DNA of 64,000 bases from Mesorhizobium ciceri WSM4083 (GCF_000519305.1 NZ_JAFG01000003.1:186181-250180), one strand, 5' to 3'; positions 9,087-17,858 are shown, counted from the first letter of the stretch. Program-made: numbers and translations. Notes: generated from the sequence alone by a model not told the origin.

Positions 9087-10100
9087 TCAGCGCAGCGCCT
9101 GCTTGGCGAGCTCAGCGACGATCTCGTAATTTTCGGGCGTGACGAAACCGGCGCCGGTGTCGACATTCATCGGCGCCAGCCCCAGCACAACCTGCTGGCA
9201 GAGGCTGAGGATCGGCAGATAGCCCTGCAGGAACGGCTGCTGGTCGGCGGTCAATTGCACCCAGCCGCCCTTGAAGCCCTCGACGATCTGCGGGCTGGTG
9301 TCGAAGCCGAAATTGAAGATCTCGCCCGCCTTGCGTCCGGCCGCCTGCATATAGGTCGAAACATTGCCGAGCATCTGCCCGCCGGGATAGCCGACCGCCT
9401 TGACGTCGGGATTGTTGAGCAGCGCCGCGGTGATGACCGGAATGGCCAGATTGGGATCGGACGCCCATTCGCCGCTCGGCGGCGAGGACAGCTGGATGAC
9501 CTCGACGCCGGCCTCCTTGAGCGCCGCCACCGTGCCGCGCTCGCGCGCGCCGCGGCTTTCGTTTTCGAACGGACCGATCATGATCGCCTTGTCGCCGGCC
9601 TTGAGCTTGCCGAGCTTGAACGCCTCGGCGCCGAGCGCGCGGCCCTGCTGTTCCTGCTGGGCGCCGACATAGCCGCCGCCGAACGCTTCCACCACCTTCG
9701 GCACCGGCACGTTCTGGTACATCATCTTGATGCCGTCCTTATGCGCCTGTTCGGCCAGCGGCATGATCGACGCATCGCCCGGATGACCCATCATGGCGAT
9801 GCCGTTAGGCTTGACCGCGACGGCCTCGCGCAGTTGCTGCACCATCTTTTCGATGTCCCACTGGGAGAAGATGTAGTCGACCTTCGGTCCGAGATCGGCC
9901 TCTGCCTGCTTGGCGCCATTGTAGACGATGGTGCCGAAAGCGTCGCCCTCGGCGCCGCCGACAAAAAAGCGGATGTGGACGTCCTTGCACCATTTGGCGT
10001 CGAGCGCCTGCGCGGGCAAGGTGGAGATCGCAGCGGCAAGCATCGTGGCGGCGGCCACGACGGTCGAGCGCAGAACTGTCCTTCTCATCGTCATGCTCAT
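9087..10100 (-). CDS. sugar ABC transporter periplasmic substrate-binding protein
   Basis: A 337-aa secreted solute-binding protein of the periplasmic-binding-protein-like group (Peripla_BP_4). The start (MSMTMRRTVLRSTVV) is a clear signal peptide with a likely cleavage after LPAQA. The mature protein begins a two-lobed fold with the usual alternating segments (IRFFVGGAEGDAFG, AIMIGPFENESRG, VKAVGYPGGQMLG). The ATG at 10100 has GGGAGG 8 nt upstream. An open frame reaching to 10562 is only overlap with the isomerase gene. It captures the substrate for the permease and ATPase encoded just downstream. Confidence 0.9.
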   Translation of the reverse strand: MSMTMRRTVLRSTVVAAATMLAAAISTLPAQALDAKWCKDVHIRFFVGGAEGDAFGTIVYNGAKQAEADLGPKVDYIFSQWDIEKMVQQLREAVAVKPNGIAMMGHPGDASIMPLAEQAHKDGIKMMYQNVPVPKVVEAFGGGYVGAQQEQQGRALGAEAFKLGKLKAGDKAIMIGPFENESRGARERGTVAALKEAGVEVIQLSSPPSGEWASDPNLAIPVITAALLNNPDVKAVGYPGGQMLGNVSTYMQAAGRKAGEIFNFGFDTSPQIVEGFKGGWVQLTADQQPFLQGYLPILSLCQQVVLGLAPMNVDTGAGFVTPENYEIVAELAKQALR

Positions 10101-10201
10101 GCACTTATCCTCCCTTTTTGTCCTCGCAAGCGAGGGTTCGACATTCGCTTCGGCAATGTGCGTTGCAGACATCCCGGCCGGCTCCTCCCGCCGGCCGATC
10201 C

Positions 10202-11110
10202 TCACATCGGGTTCGGCAGGTAGCTGGCCCCTCCCCGGCATTGCTTGAGATATTCCAGCGCCCGCACCTGGCCAGTGATCTCGAGGTCGCCGCGATAGAC
10301 CGGGTCGTGCCAGCCTTCGATATCGATGGCCCCCTTGTAGCCGGCCAGCCGCAATTCGCTGATCACCCGCGTCCAGTCGCTGTCGCCGAAACCGGGCGTG
10401 CGCATCTGCACGAAGGGCAGCCGGCCGAACACGCCATGCTCGCGGATAACGTCCCAGCGCACCGTCGCGTCCTTGCCGTGGACGTGGAAGATCCGCGGCG
10501 CCCATTTGCGGATCTGCGGCATCGGGTCGATCAGATAGACGAGCTGATGGCAGGGCTCCCATTCCAGTCCGAGATTGTCGTCCGGCACTTCGTTGAACAT
10601 CATCTCCCAGGCGTCCGGATTGTGGGCGATGTTCCAGTCGCCGGCGGCCCAGTTGCCGTCCATGGCGCAGTTTTCGAAGGCTATGCGGACCCCCTTGTCG
10701 GCGGCGCGCCTGGCCAGCGGCCCCCAGACCTCCCTGAAGCGCGGCAGGCTGTCGGTCAGCTTCTTGCCGCGCAGGCGGCCGGTGAAGCCGCTGACCATCG
10801 AGGTGCCGAACAGATGCGCGTTGTCGATCACCGTCTCCCAGGCCTTGAGCACGCCGCGATCCACCTCGCCGTCTTCCAGCGGATTGCCGAACACGCCGAG
10901 CGAGGACACGGTGACGTCGGCATCGCCGATCGCCTCGCGGATCTGGCCGGCGAGAAGCGACAGGTCCTTGCCGCCAAGCGTTTGCCAGAAGAAAGGCTGG
11001 ATGCTCTCGAAGCCGTGCGGCAGGATCGCCTTGATGTAGGCCGCCGGGTCGTCGAGATTGGCCCGCACCATGGTGCCGATCCGGATGTCGAGAAGCGGGT
11101 TCGGCGTCAT
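10202..11110 (-). CDS. sugar phosphate isomerase/epimerase-like TIM-barrel protein
   Basis: A 302-aa protein of the xylose-isomerase-like TIM-barrel superfamily (AP_endonuc_2), which includes IolE, IolI and tagatose epimerases. Likely metal-ligand segments are visible in order: FENCAMDG, LEWEPCHQ, FHVHGKD and DIEGWHDP. The start overlaps the upstream oxidoreductase stop by ATGA (11107-11110), so it is coupled to it. Role by context: converting the imported sugar or polyol after, or together with, the oxidoreductase. The exact reaction is not determinable here. Confidence 0.85.
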   Translation of the reverse strand: MTPNPLLDIRIGTMVRANLDDPAAYIKAILPHGFESIQPFFWQTLGGKDLSLLAGQIREAIGDADVTVSSLGVFGNPLEDGEVDRGVLKAWETVIDNAHLFGTSMVSGFTGRLRGKKLTDSLPRFREVWGPLARRAADKGVRIAFENCAMDGNWAAGDWNIAHNPDAWEMMFNEVPDDNLGLEWEPCHQLVYLIDPMPQIRKWAPRIFHVHGKDATVRWDVIREHGVFGRLPFVQMRTPGFGDSDWTRVISELRLAGYKGAIDIEGWHDPVYRGDLEITGQVRALEYLKQCRGGASYLPNPM

Positions 11111-12138
11111 TGTACTTCCTCTGCGATCGTCACGCGGCGGCCGGTCTCGGCGCTTTCGATGGCGCCAAAAACCATGGCCAGGCTCTTGATGTTGTCGGCG
11201 CCGCGCGTTTCCGGGTCGGTGCCGGTCTCGATGGCGTGCATGAAATCCCGGATGATGCCGAGATGGCCGCCGATGCGGTCGGACGGGTCGAGTGGCGGCA
11301 CGTCGATCGGCTGGGTTTTGTCGATCAGCCCGTCGCGGCCGGGAACCACCACTTCTGCCTGCAGCCCGTCATTGCCGTCCCAGATGAGGCTGCCACGCTC
11401 GGCGACGATGCGCCACGTACTTTCCCAACTGGTGCGGAAGCCGGCGGCGCACCAGCTCCCGGCATAGGTGAAGACCTTGCCGCCGCCGAGATCGAAGACG
11501 GCGCTGGCCGACGATCCCTGCCGGTACCAGGAATTGGCCGGCTCCCATTCCTGGCAATAGACACCGGCCGGCTCGCCGGCGATCATGTAGCGGGCGGCGT
11601 CGAAGGTGTGGATCGCCATATCGAGCAGCAGCACATGTGCCATCTCCTCGCGAAAGCCGCCGAAATGCGGTGCGACGAAGAAGTCGGCATGGATGCTGGT
11701 CGGCGCGCCGATGGCGCCAGAATCCAGAAACCTCCGGATGCGCCTGACATTGGCAACGTAGCGACGGTTCTGCACAACCGCATGAATGCGTCTGGCCCGG
11801 CGCGCAGCCTCGACGATGGCACGCGCATTCTCCGGGCAGTCGGCGAGCGGCTTTTCCGTCAGCAGATGGCAATTGTGGGCAAAGGCGGAAAGCGCGACCG
11901 CGCGCCGGGCGGCGGGAACCACCACGTCGAACACCGCTAGCGGTTGGGTCTGCTCGAGCACGGCGTCGAGATTGTTGCCGATGACGACATTGGTGAGATC
12001 GTATTCGCGCGCCCTCGCCCGTGCCCTGTCGGCATCGAGATCCACGAGGCCGACAAGGGTGAGCCCGTGGATCTGCCTGATGGCATCGAGCCAGGCCTTG
12101 CTCATCGCTCCGCAGCCGACCAGGACGACATCGATCAT
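11107..12138 (-). CDS. Gfo/Idh/MocA family oxidoreductase
   Basis: NAD(P)-dependent oxidoreductase of 343 aa. The N-terminal Rossmann fold shows VVLVGCGAMSKAWLDA, and the family EKPLAD motif with its conserved lysine follows at about residue 95. The C-terminal alpha/beta domain (~130-343) fits the Gfo/Idh/MocA fold. Such enzymes oxidise inositols, glucose and related sugars. It is the first gene of the operon that continues into the isomerase, binding protein, ATPase and permease. A palindromic LacI-type operator lies 61-88 bp upstream of its ATG. Confidence 0.88.
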   Translation of the reverse strand: MIDVVLVGCGAMSKAWLDAIRQIHGLTLVGLVDLDADRARARAREYDLTNVVIGNNLDAVLEQTQPLAVFDVVVPAARRAVALSAFAHNCHLLTEKPLADCPENARAIVEAARRARRIHAVVQNRRYVANVRRIRRFLDSGAIGAPTSIHADFFVAPHFGGFREEMAHVLLLDMAIHTFDAARYMIAGEPAGVYCQEWEPANSWYRQGSSASAVFDLGGGKVFTYAGSWCAAGFRTSWESTWRIVAERGSLIWDGNDGLQAEVVVPGRDGLIDKTQPIDVPPLDPSDRIGGHLGIIRDFMHAIETGTDPETRGADNIKSLAMVFGAIESAETGRRVTIAEEVQ

Positions 12139-12198
12139 CCAGCGCTCCTCCTCCGCTCGGTCCCTCCAGACCGATCGTCACGGCATCCACGGCAGGAC

Positions 12199-12226
12199 CG
12201 TAAACGTTTTTCCGTAAACGTTTACG
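12199..12226. promoter_or_regulatory. LacI-family operator, palindrome plus overlapping half-copy
   Basis: CGTAAACGTTTACG at 12213-12226 is a perfect 14-bp palindrome with the central CG typical of LacI-family operators. A second copy beginning CGTAAACGTTT at 12199 abuts it, exactly 14 bp away. The pair sits between the divergent oxidoreductase operon (start 12138) and the LacI gene (start 12336), well placed to control both. Confidence 0.85.
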
Positions 12227-12335
12227 AGAACACACCCGAAGGCGTAGAATGTCAATCGGCCCTTGGCGAAAATCGTCCTGTCGGCTTGGCCTGAGCGGCT
12301 ACCGGTGCTAGCCAAGCAAGGGGGAGTACAGTCAC

Positions 12336-13361
12336 TTGGCATCCAGCATTCACGACCTTGCCCGTCACCTGAACATTTCGATCGGCACGGTGTCGCGGGC
12401 GCTGAACGGCCGCGCCGACGTCAATGCCGACACGCGCCAGCGCGTACTCGAGGCGGCCAGGACGCTCAACTATTCGCCGAACCAGTCCGGCCGCAGTCTC
12501 AGGCAAGGCGCCACCCATTCGATCGCCTTCATGCTGCAGCCGCATCCGGGTGACCAGCAATATGGCGAACCATTCTTCATGCCGTTCCTGATCGGGCTGC
12601 AGGCCAAGCTCGCCGAAAGCGGGCTCGACCTGATTGTGGTCATGGGTGCGCCCGGCGACTACCAGCAGGAGCGCCTGCGCCGCGTCGTCGAGACGCGCCG
12701 CGCCGATGCCGTGGTGCTCGCCTGGACCCGGCGCGAGGACGAACGCATCGATTACCTGACCCAGGCTGGTTTCCCCTTCGCCACGGTCGGTCGCAGCCGC
12801 TCCGGGGCCAGGCCCTATCCCAGCCTCGACCTCGATTTCGAAAAGGCTGGCGCCGATGCGGTCGACCGGCTTGTGGCGCGAGGCCATCGCCGCATCGCCG
12901 CCATCCGCCCGTCCCTCGATCTCAATTTCAGCTATCTGTTCCTCGACGGCTATAGCAAGGGCTTGTTGAGACACGGCATCGAAGTCGACCCGGAACTGAT
13001 CGCGGACGGTTTCATCAACGAGGCCGGCGGCTACGCCGTGACACCGAGGGTCATGCGTTCCAAGAACCCGCCGACCGCCATCATCTTTAACAATGACGTG
13101 ATGGCGCTCGGAGGCTGCAAGGCGCTGGCCGAGATGGGCATCAGGCCGGGCCAAGACATCGCGGTGACAGTCATCGTCGACACGCCGCTCTGCCGCTATT
13201 TTTCCCCGGCTCTGACCGCCTTCCGCCCGGCGCTGGAGCCGATGGGACAGCGGCTCGCCGAAATGCTGCTGGCCTCGATCCCGGCCTTCGCCGGCCCCGA
13301 GGGTCCACGGATCATCCGCGAAGTCTGGCCGCTGGAACTGGTCGCGCGTGACAGCGATTGA
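12336..13361 (+). CDS. LacI family transcriptional regulator
   Basis: A 341-aa repressor-type regulator. Residues ~3-55 form the LacI helix-turn-helix and hinge (IHDLARHLNISIGTVSRALN, then YSPNQSGRSLRQG). The rest is a periplasmic-binding-protein-like effector domain. The TTG at 12336 follows an AAGGGGGAG purine block (12318-12326), and no better start is present. Divergent placement over a palindromic operator implies that it controls the sugar transport operon and itself. Its effector is probably the transported sugar or a derivative. Confidence 0.92.
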   Translation: MASSIHDLARHLNISIGTVSRALNGRADVNADTRQRVLEAARTLNYSPNQSGRSLRQGATHSIAFMLQPHPGDQQYGEPFFMPFLIGLQAKLAESGLDLIVVMGAPGDYQQERLRRVVETRRADAVVLAWTRREDERIDYLTQAGFPFATVGRSRSGARPYPSLDLDFEKAGADAVDRLVARGHRRIAAIRPSLDLNFSYLFLDGYSKGLLRHGIEVDPELIADGFINEAGGYAVTPRVMRSKNPPTAIIFNNDVMALGGCKALAEMGIRPGQDIAVTVIVDTPLCRYFSPALTAFRPALEPMGQRLAEMLLASIPAFAGPEGPRIIREVWPLELVARDSD

Positions 13362-13384
13362 CAGTCGGAAGCCGGCAAAGGCGT

Positions 13385-13699
13385 TTAATCCACTTTCTTC
13401 TCGCCTCGCTCCCCGGCCTTGACGATGTCGCCCGTGGTGAACAGGATTTCCTTCAGTTCCGCGCGCCAGTCCTTCTTCTGGCGCAGCAGGAATTCGAGAT
13501 CCATGCCGAAATGCTTGAACTCTTCGCTCTGCGCATTCTTCATGATGGCGCGCGCCTGCGGGTCTTTCTCCACCGACATGCGCTGTTCGTACCAGCTGAT
13601 CGCTTCCGCCTCCTCGATCAGCGAGGTGATCATGCGGGCAAAGGTCCGCACCTCCTGCGTCAGTTCCTCGGGCGGTTCGTGATACTGGTCGAAACCCAT
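13385..13699 (-). CDS. encapsulated-ferritin-like (EncFtn-like) protein
   Basis: A 104-aa two-helix ferritin-like protein. The spacing of key residues matches Rhodospirillum rubrum EncFtn: E29, E30, E32, W36, Y37, E60 and H63 here correspond to E31, E32, E34, W38, Y39, E62 and H65 there, i.e. the complete ferroxidase pattern. The downstream FT-G-I segment (ILFTTGDIV) is also shared. EncFtn assembles as a ring of dimers and oxidises Fe(II) for storage inside an encapsulin shell. The C-terminus here is short and charged (GERGEKKVD) and shows no recognisable encapsulin-targeting peptide. No shell gene is in the window. The start has GGGGAGG 5 nt upstream. It stands alone, convergent with lacI. 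Confidence 0.82.
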   Translation of the reverse strand: MGFDQYHEPPEELTQEVRTFARMITSLIEEAEAISWYEQRMSVEKDPQARAIMKNAQSEEFKHFGMDLEFLLRQKKDWRAELKEILFTTGDIVKAGERGEKKVD

Positions 13700-13818
13700 G
13701 TCGTCCTCCCCTCAAACAGCACACCGGCGCGCAGTGCACCGGCCGCAAACTTGAATGCGCGGGAGGCGCTGTAGGTTCCGGATAACGCCACAACCAGGGC
13801 GATCAGCGAGAGCCAGCC

Positions 13819-15372
13819 TTAAGACACCGGCGCTGCTCCGCCCTCTGCCGTGCGCCGCGCGATGAATTCGTCCAGCACGCCTGATGTGGCGACGGCCGAG
13901 GCCGGTGGCGCGAAATCGGCAAGCACCCGCCTCCAGACACCGGTGGCGCGCTCACTCGCCGTCTTCGAGCCGCTTTGCGTCCAGTTGCCGAAATTCGACC
14001 AGTCGGCCACCAGCGGTTCGTAGAAGGCGGTACGGTAGCGCGCCATGGTGTGGCCGGCCGAGAAGAAATGGCCGCCCGGCTGCACCTCGGCGATCGCTTC
14101 GAAACCGATGGAATCGCTGTCGCCAGGCGTCGCGGCACAAAGTTCAGCCACCGTCTGCAAAGCCTCGATGTCGGTGACCAGCTTTTCGAAGGAAACGCTT
14201 AAGCCCCCCTCCAGCCAGCCGGCGGCATGGATGCACATCGTCGCCCCGGCCAGCACCGAGCCCCACAGCGCGAACTGCGTCTCGTGCGCGGCCTGCGCGT
14301 CGGAGATGTTGGCCGCACTGCCGCCGCCGGACCGCCAGGGCAGCCCGGTGAAGCGCGCCAGCTGGCCGGCGCCCAGCGTCGCCTTGACATGCTCGGGCGT
14401 GCCGAAGGCGGGCGCGCCGGATTTCATGTCGACATTGGAGGAGAACGAGCCGTAGACGACCGGCGCACCCGGCCGCACGATCTGCGCCAGTGTCAGCCCG
14501 GCCAGCGCTTCGGCGTGCTGCAGTGTCAACGCACCGGCGACCGTGATCGGCGCCATGGCGCCCGCCAGGCAGAACGGCGTGATGACGGAGATCTGGCCCG
14601 CGCGGGCGAAATCGATGATGCCTTGCGCCATCGGAATGTCGAGCTGGCGCGGCGAGTTGGTGTTGATGACGGTGTAGCAATGCGCGCTTGCCAGAAACTC
14701 GTCCTGCGACAGGCCGCGCGCCAGCCGCAGCATCTCGAACCCGTCCTCGACTTGCAGCGTGCCGCGGGCGAAGACGAACGGGAGCTTGTCGGACAGCGTC
14801 AGCTGCGCGCGGTTGACGGCATAGTGGCGAAAGCGGTTGTCGACATCCTGCGGCTCGATGCAGGGTCCGAGCATATGCAGCACGTCGAAATGCTGCACCA
14901 GTCGCATGAGATCCTCGAAATCCGCCAGCGTTCCCGGCCGCCGGCCGCGCTCGAGATCGGTGACGTTCGGTGCCCCGCATCCGGCCAGGAAGGTCATCGA
15001 GCCGAGCTCCAGCGTCAGATCGCGGGCGCGCGAACCGGCATGGGCGTGGATCGATCTCGGCGCCGAGGCGAGTGCCGCCGCCACCATGCCGCGACCTATG
15101 CGCACCATGTCGGTGTCAGGGTCGACCAGCGCGCCGGCGCTGGCGAAAAGCTCACGCGCCTGCGGCAGCAGCACCTTGATGCCGAGCTCTTCCAGCACCC
15201 GCAGCGCCGTATCGTGAATCGCGGCCACCTGATCATCCGAAAAGATCGGCTGCGGCAGGAACGGGTTCTTCAGCGAATGGTAATTGGGACGGCGGCTGCT
15301 TTCGCTGCCGGCCTCGCCCGTGCGTCCACGCCGGCGTTCGCGCCTGCCGTCCCGTGCCGCGTCATCGACCAT
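13819..15372 (-). CDS. trimethylamine methyltransferase (MttB) family protein, non-pyrrolysine
   Basis: A 517-aa TIM-barrel methyltransferase of the MttB superfamily. Recognisable segments include LRVLEELGIKV near the N-terminus, MTFLAGCGAPNV, and the barrel segments GALTLQHAEALAG and FEAIAEVQPGGHF. No in-frame UAG occurs, so it is not a pyrrolysine enzyme. Such homologues demethylate quaternary amines such as glycine betaine or related compounds onto a corrinoid protein. No corrinoid protein is encoded nearby. The ATG at 15372 has GAGGAGG upstream. It follows the flavoprotein gene by 12 bp in one operon, suggesting consecutive demethylation steps on a methylated amine (inference). Confidence 0.85.
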   Translation of the reverse strand: MVDDAARDGRRERRRGRTGEAGSESSRRPNYHSLKNPFLPQPIFSDDQVAAIHDTALRVLEELGIKVLLPQARELFASAGALVDPDTDMVRIGRGMVAAALASAPRSIHAHAGSRARDLTLELGSMTFLAGCGAPNVTDLERGRRPGTLADFEDLMRLVQHFDVLHMLGPCIEPQDVDNRFRHYAVNRAQLTLSDKLPFVFARGTLQVEDGFEMLRLARGLSQDEFLASAHCYTVINTNSPRQLDIPMAQGIIDFARAGQISVITPFCLAGAMAPITVAGALTLQHAEALAGLTLAQIVRPGAPVVYGSFSSNVDMKSGAPAFGTPEHVKATLGAGQLARFTGLPWRSGGGSAANISDAQAAHETQFALWGSVLAGATMCIHAAGWLEGGLSVSFEKLVTDIEALQTVAELCAATPGDSDSIGFEAIAEVQPGGHFFSAGHTMARYRTAFYEPLVADWSNFGNWTQSGSKTASERATGVWRRVLADFAPPASAVATSGVLDEFIARRTAEGGAAPVS

Positions 15373-15384
15373 CGGAAATCCTCC

Positions 15385-17796
15385 TCATTGCCGCATTGCC
15401 TTGCCCAGGGGATCGTAGGGCGAGGCCGCGACGACATGCGCCGGCCGCTCCTCACCCACGACATGCACGGAGAGCGCGGTACCCTCGCCCGCAAAATCGC
15501 GGTCGACGAGAGCCAGCGCCAGGCTTTTGCCGACCGTATAGCCATAGCCGCCCGAGGTGACGAAGCCGATGCGTCGGCCCTGATGCCAGACCGGCTCAAA
15601 ACCGCTGGCATCGGCGTCGAGCGCATCGATTTCCAGCGTCACCAGGCATTGGCCGCTGCCGGCCTCCCGCTGTTTCGACGCTGCTTCGCGGCCGATGAAG
15701 TCGCTCTTGCCGAAAGCGATGAAGCGGTCGAGACCGGTCTGGCCCGGCGTATAGCCTTGCGTGAATTCACGCGACCAGATGCCAAAGCTCTTCTCCAGCC
15801 GCAGCGCATTGAGGGCATAGTATCCGATTTCGGCCAAGCCGAGATCCTCGCCGGCAGCCAGCAGCGTGTCGCGCAGAGTGGCATGCATGGTCACGGGGCA
15901 ATTGATTTCGAAGCCGAGTTCGCCCGCGATCGACAGCCGCGCCACACGTGCCTGCACCATACCGATGTCGAATGCGCCACAGGCCATGAACGGCAATGCT
16001 ATGCCGGAAACATCCTGATGCGTCGTTCGCTCCAGTATTTTGCGCGCGTTCGGCCCGGTCAGCAGGAAGCCGCTCATCGTGTCGGAGAGGTCGGCGACGG
16101 TGACGCCTTCAGCCGCATGGCTCTCGAACCAGCGCATGTGGAATTCCCGGAGATAGTAGGAGCCCATAAGCCAATAGCTGCCGCCGCCCCAATTGAAGAC
16201 GGTGAGGTCGCCCTTCAGCCGTCCGTCATGGCCGAGCATCGGCGCCAGACCGGCCCGCCCCGGCTTCGGCAGCCGGCAGGCGAGCAGCCGGTCGAGCCAC
16301 GCTTCAGCGCCGGGCCCGGACACCGCATAGCGCGAATAGGCCGAGATATCGACGAGACCTGCGGCGCGCCGCACCTGCAGCGCCTCGTCGCCGACGATGT
16401 CGAAGGCGTTGGATCGGCGCAGCGTCGTGTTCTCGGCAAACCCCATCGGCGCGAAATAGGCCGGGATTTCCAGCCCCCAGGAAGCCATCCATTCGCATCC
16501 CGCATCCGTCATGCCGTCATAGGCGCCGGGGCGTTTCAGCGGCCGGCCGGCCGGCAGCCGTTCATTGGGAAAGGTCATGACGAAGCGGCGCGAATAGAAC
16601 TGGCGCGTCGTCTGCCTGAGATATTCCCGGTTGGCGGCGAAGGCGCCGTAGCGGGCGATGTCCATGCCAAAGATGTCGGCCTGCGGTTCGCCGTAAATCA
16701 TCCATTCGGCCAGCGACTTGCCGACGCCCCCGCCCTGGCTGAAACCGGCCATGACGCCGCAGGCGACCCAGTAGTTCTTTAGGCCGCGCACCGGCCCGAC
16801 GATCGGATTGCCGTCCGGTGTGAAGGTGAAGGCGCCGTTGACCCATTTGCGGATGCCGGCCGTCGCCAGGCAAGGGAAGCGCTCATGCGCCTTGGCGAGT
16901 TCCGGGCTGATGCGGTCGATGTCTTCCGGGATCAGCTCGATGCCGTAGTCCCACGGCGCGCCATCCATGTTCCAGTGCTTTGGATTCTGCTCGTAGACGC
17001 CAAGCAGCACGCCCTTGCGCTCTTGCCGCAGATACGAGAAGCCGTCGAGATCGACGGCGATGCCGATTTCCCGGTCAAGTGCTGCGATCTCGGGAATGTC
17101 CTCGGTGATGAAATAGTGGTGCTCCATCGGCGTTACCGGCAGGTCGACGCCGGCCATGCGGCCGAGCTGCTTTGCCCACAGCCCGCCGGCATTGACGACA
17201 TGCTCGGCGATGATGGTGCCCTGCTCGGTGATGACATCCCAGCGCCCGTCGGCACGCGCCTTCAGCTCGACCACTCGGTTGCGCAGGATGATGTCGGCGC
17301 CGCGCTTTTTTGCAGCGCCGGCATAGGCGTGCGTCGTGCCGTACGGGTCGAGGTGACCCTCGTTGGAATCATGCAGGCCGCCTAGCACGCCGCCGACATC
17401 AACGATCGGGCAGATCGCCTTGATCTCGTCGGGCGTGACCAGGCGCGCGGTCTCGATACCGACCGACTGGAACACCGCCCAGGCCGATTTCAGCCACTCC
17501 CAGCGCGCGGGATCGCTGGCGATGTTGACGCCGCCCGTCATGTGCAGGCCGATATCCCAGCCGGATTCGGCCTCGATTTCCCGGTAGAGATTGATGGTGT
17601 AGTCCTGCAGCGCCGCCACGTTGGGATCGGCGTTGAGCGCATGGAAGCCTGCCGCCGCGTGCCAGGTCGAACCGGCCGTCAGTTCGGCACGCTCGATCAG
17701 CGCCACATCGCTCCAGCCGAACCGCGTCAAATGGTAGAGCACCGAGGCTCCGACCACGCCACCCCCGATGACGACTGCGCGGTAGTGCGACTTCAA
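15385..17796 (-). CDS. FAD-dependent oxidoreductase with GcvT domain (dimethylglycine/sarcosine dehydrogenase-like)
   Basis: An 803-aa flavoprotein. Residues 1-~370 are a DAO-type FAD domain with AVVIGGGVVGASVLYHL and the TAGSTWHAAGFH-like region (read as LTAGSTWHAAAGFHAL), where a conserved His may bind FAD covalently as in dimethylglycine dehydrogenase. The C-terminal half is an aminomethyltransferase (GcvT) domain that transfers the one-carbon unit to tetrahydrofolate, with segments such as SGFLLTGPNARKIL and GELGFEINCP. The TTG at 17796 was chosen because GGAGGGG (17802-17808) lies 5 nt upstream and the FAD motif starts at residue ~7. It is first in an operon with the MttB-like gene. A palindrome at 17841-17858 lies in its promoter region. 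The substrate is probably an N-methylated glycine or similar amine. Confidence 0.9.
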   Translation of the reverse strand: MKSHYRAVVIGGGVVGASVLYHLTRFGWSDVALIERAELTAGSTWHAAAGFHALNADPNVAALQDYTINLYREIEAESGWDIGLHMTGGVNIASDPARWEWLKSAWAVFQSVGIETARLVTPDEIKAICPIVDVGGVLGGLHDSNEGHLDPYGTTHAYAGAAKKRGADIILRNRVVELKARADGRWDVITEQGTIIAEHVVNAGGLWAKQLGRMAGVDLPVTPMEHHYFITEDIPEIAALDREIGIAVDLDGFSYLRQERKGVLLGVYEQNPKHWNMDGAPWDYGIELIPEDIDRISPELAKAHERFPCLATAGIRKWVNGAFTFTPDGNPIVGPVRGLKNYWVACGVMAGFSQGGGVGKSLAEWMIYGEPQADIFGMDIARYGAFAANREYLRQTTRQFYSRRFVMTFPNERLPAGRPLKRPGAYDGMTDAGCEWMASWGLEIPAYFAPMGFAENTTLRRSNAFDIVGDEALQVRRAAGLVDISAYSRYAVSGPGAEAWLDRLLACRLPKPGRAGLAPMLGHDGRLKGDLTVFNWGGGSYWLMGSYYLREFHMRWFESHAAEGVTVADLSDTMSGFLLTGPNARKILERTTHQDVSGIALPFMACGAFDIGMVQARVARLSIAGELGFEINCPVTMHATLRDTLLAAGEDLGLAEIGYYALNALRLEKSFGIWSREFTQGYTPGQTGLDRFIAFGKSDFIGREAASKQREAGSGQCLVTLEIDALDADASGFEPVWHQGRRIGFVTSGGYGYTVGKSLALALVDRDFAGEGTALSVHVVGEERPAHVVAASPYDPLGKAMRQ

Positions 17797-17840
17797 GGCT
17801 TCCCCTCCACGGTTAGTCCGAAGGCTGGACCATATACGCA

Positions 17841-17858
17841 CTAGACATAAGTGTCTAG
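17841..17858. promoter_or_regulatory. inverted-repeat operator upstream of the methylamine operon
   Basis: CTAGACA (17841-17847) and TGTCTAG (17852-17858) form a perfect 7-bp inverted repeat with a 4-nt spacer, 45 bp upstream of the flavoprotein TTG. On the minus strand it covers a TAGACA that could act as a -35 element, 15 bp from TATATG (17831-17836). The whole 309-bp divergent gap (17797-18105) holds no gene, so this is the best regulatory candidate. The binding protein is unknown. Confidence 0.5.

Noticed and set aside
12252..13793. Minus-strand open frame of 513 codons over lacI
   Set aside because: LacI has a clear helix-turn-helix and effector domain in the plus frame; the antisense frame also overlaps the operator and the EncFtn-like gene and has no domain.
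13819..15372. Possible pyrrolysine-containing trimethylamine methyltransferase
   Set aside because: The frame is continuous without an internal UAG and no pyl genes are in view, so it belongs to the non-pyrrolysine branch.
14227..16782. Plus-strand open frame of 851 codons across the MttB-like and flavoprotein genes
   Set aside because: It spans two well-supported minus-strand genes and their junction, has a shadow-like His/Arg/Gln-rich composition and no ribosome site.
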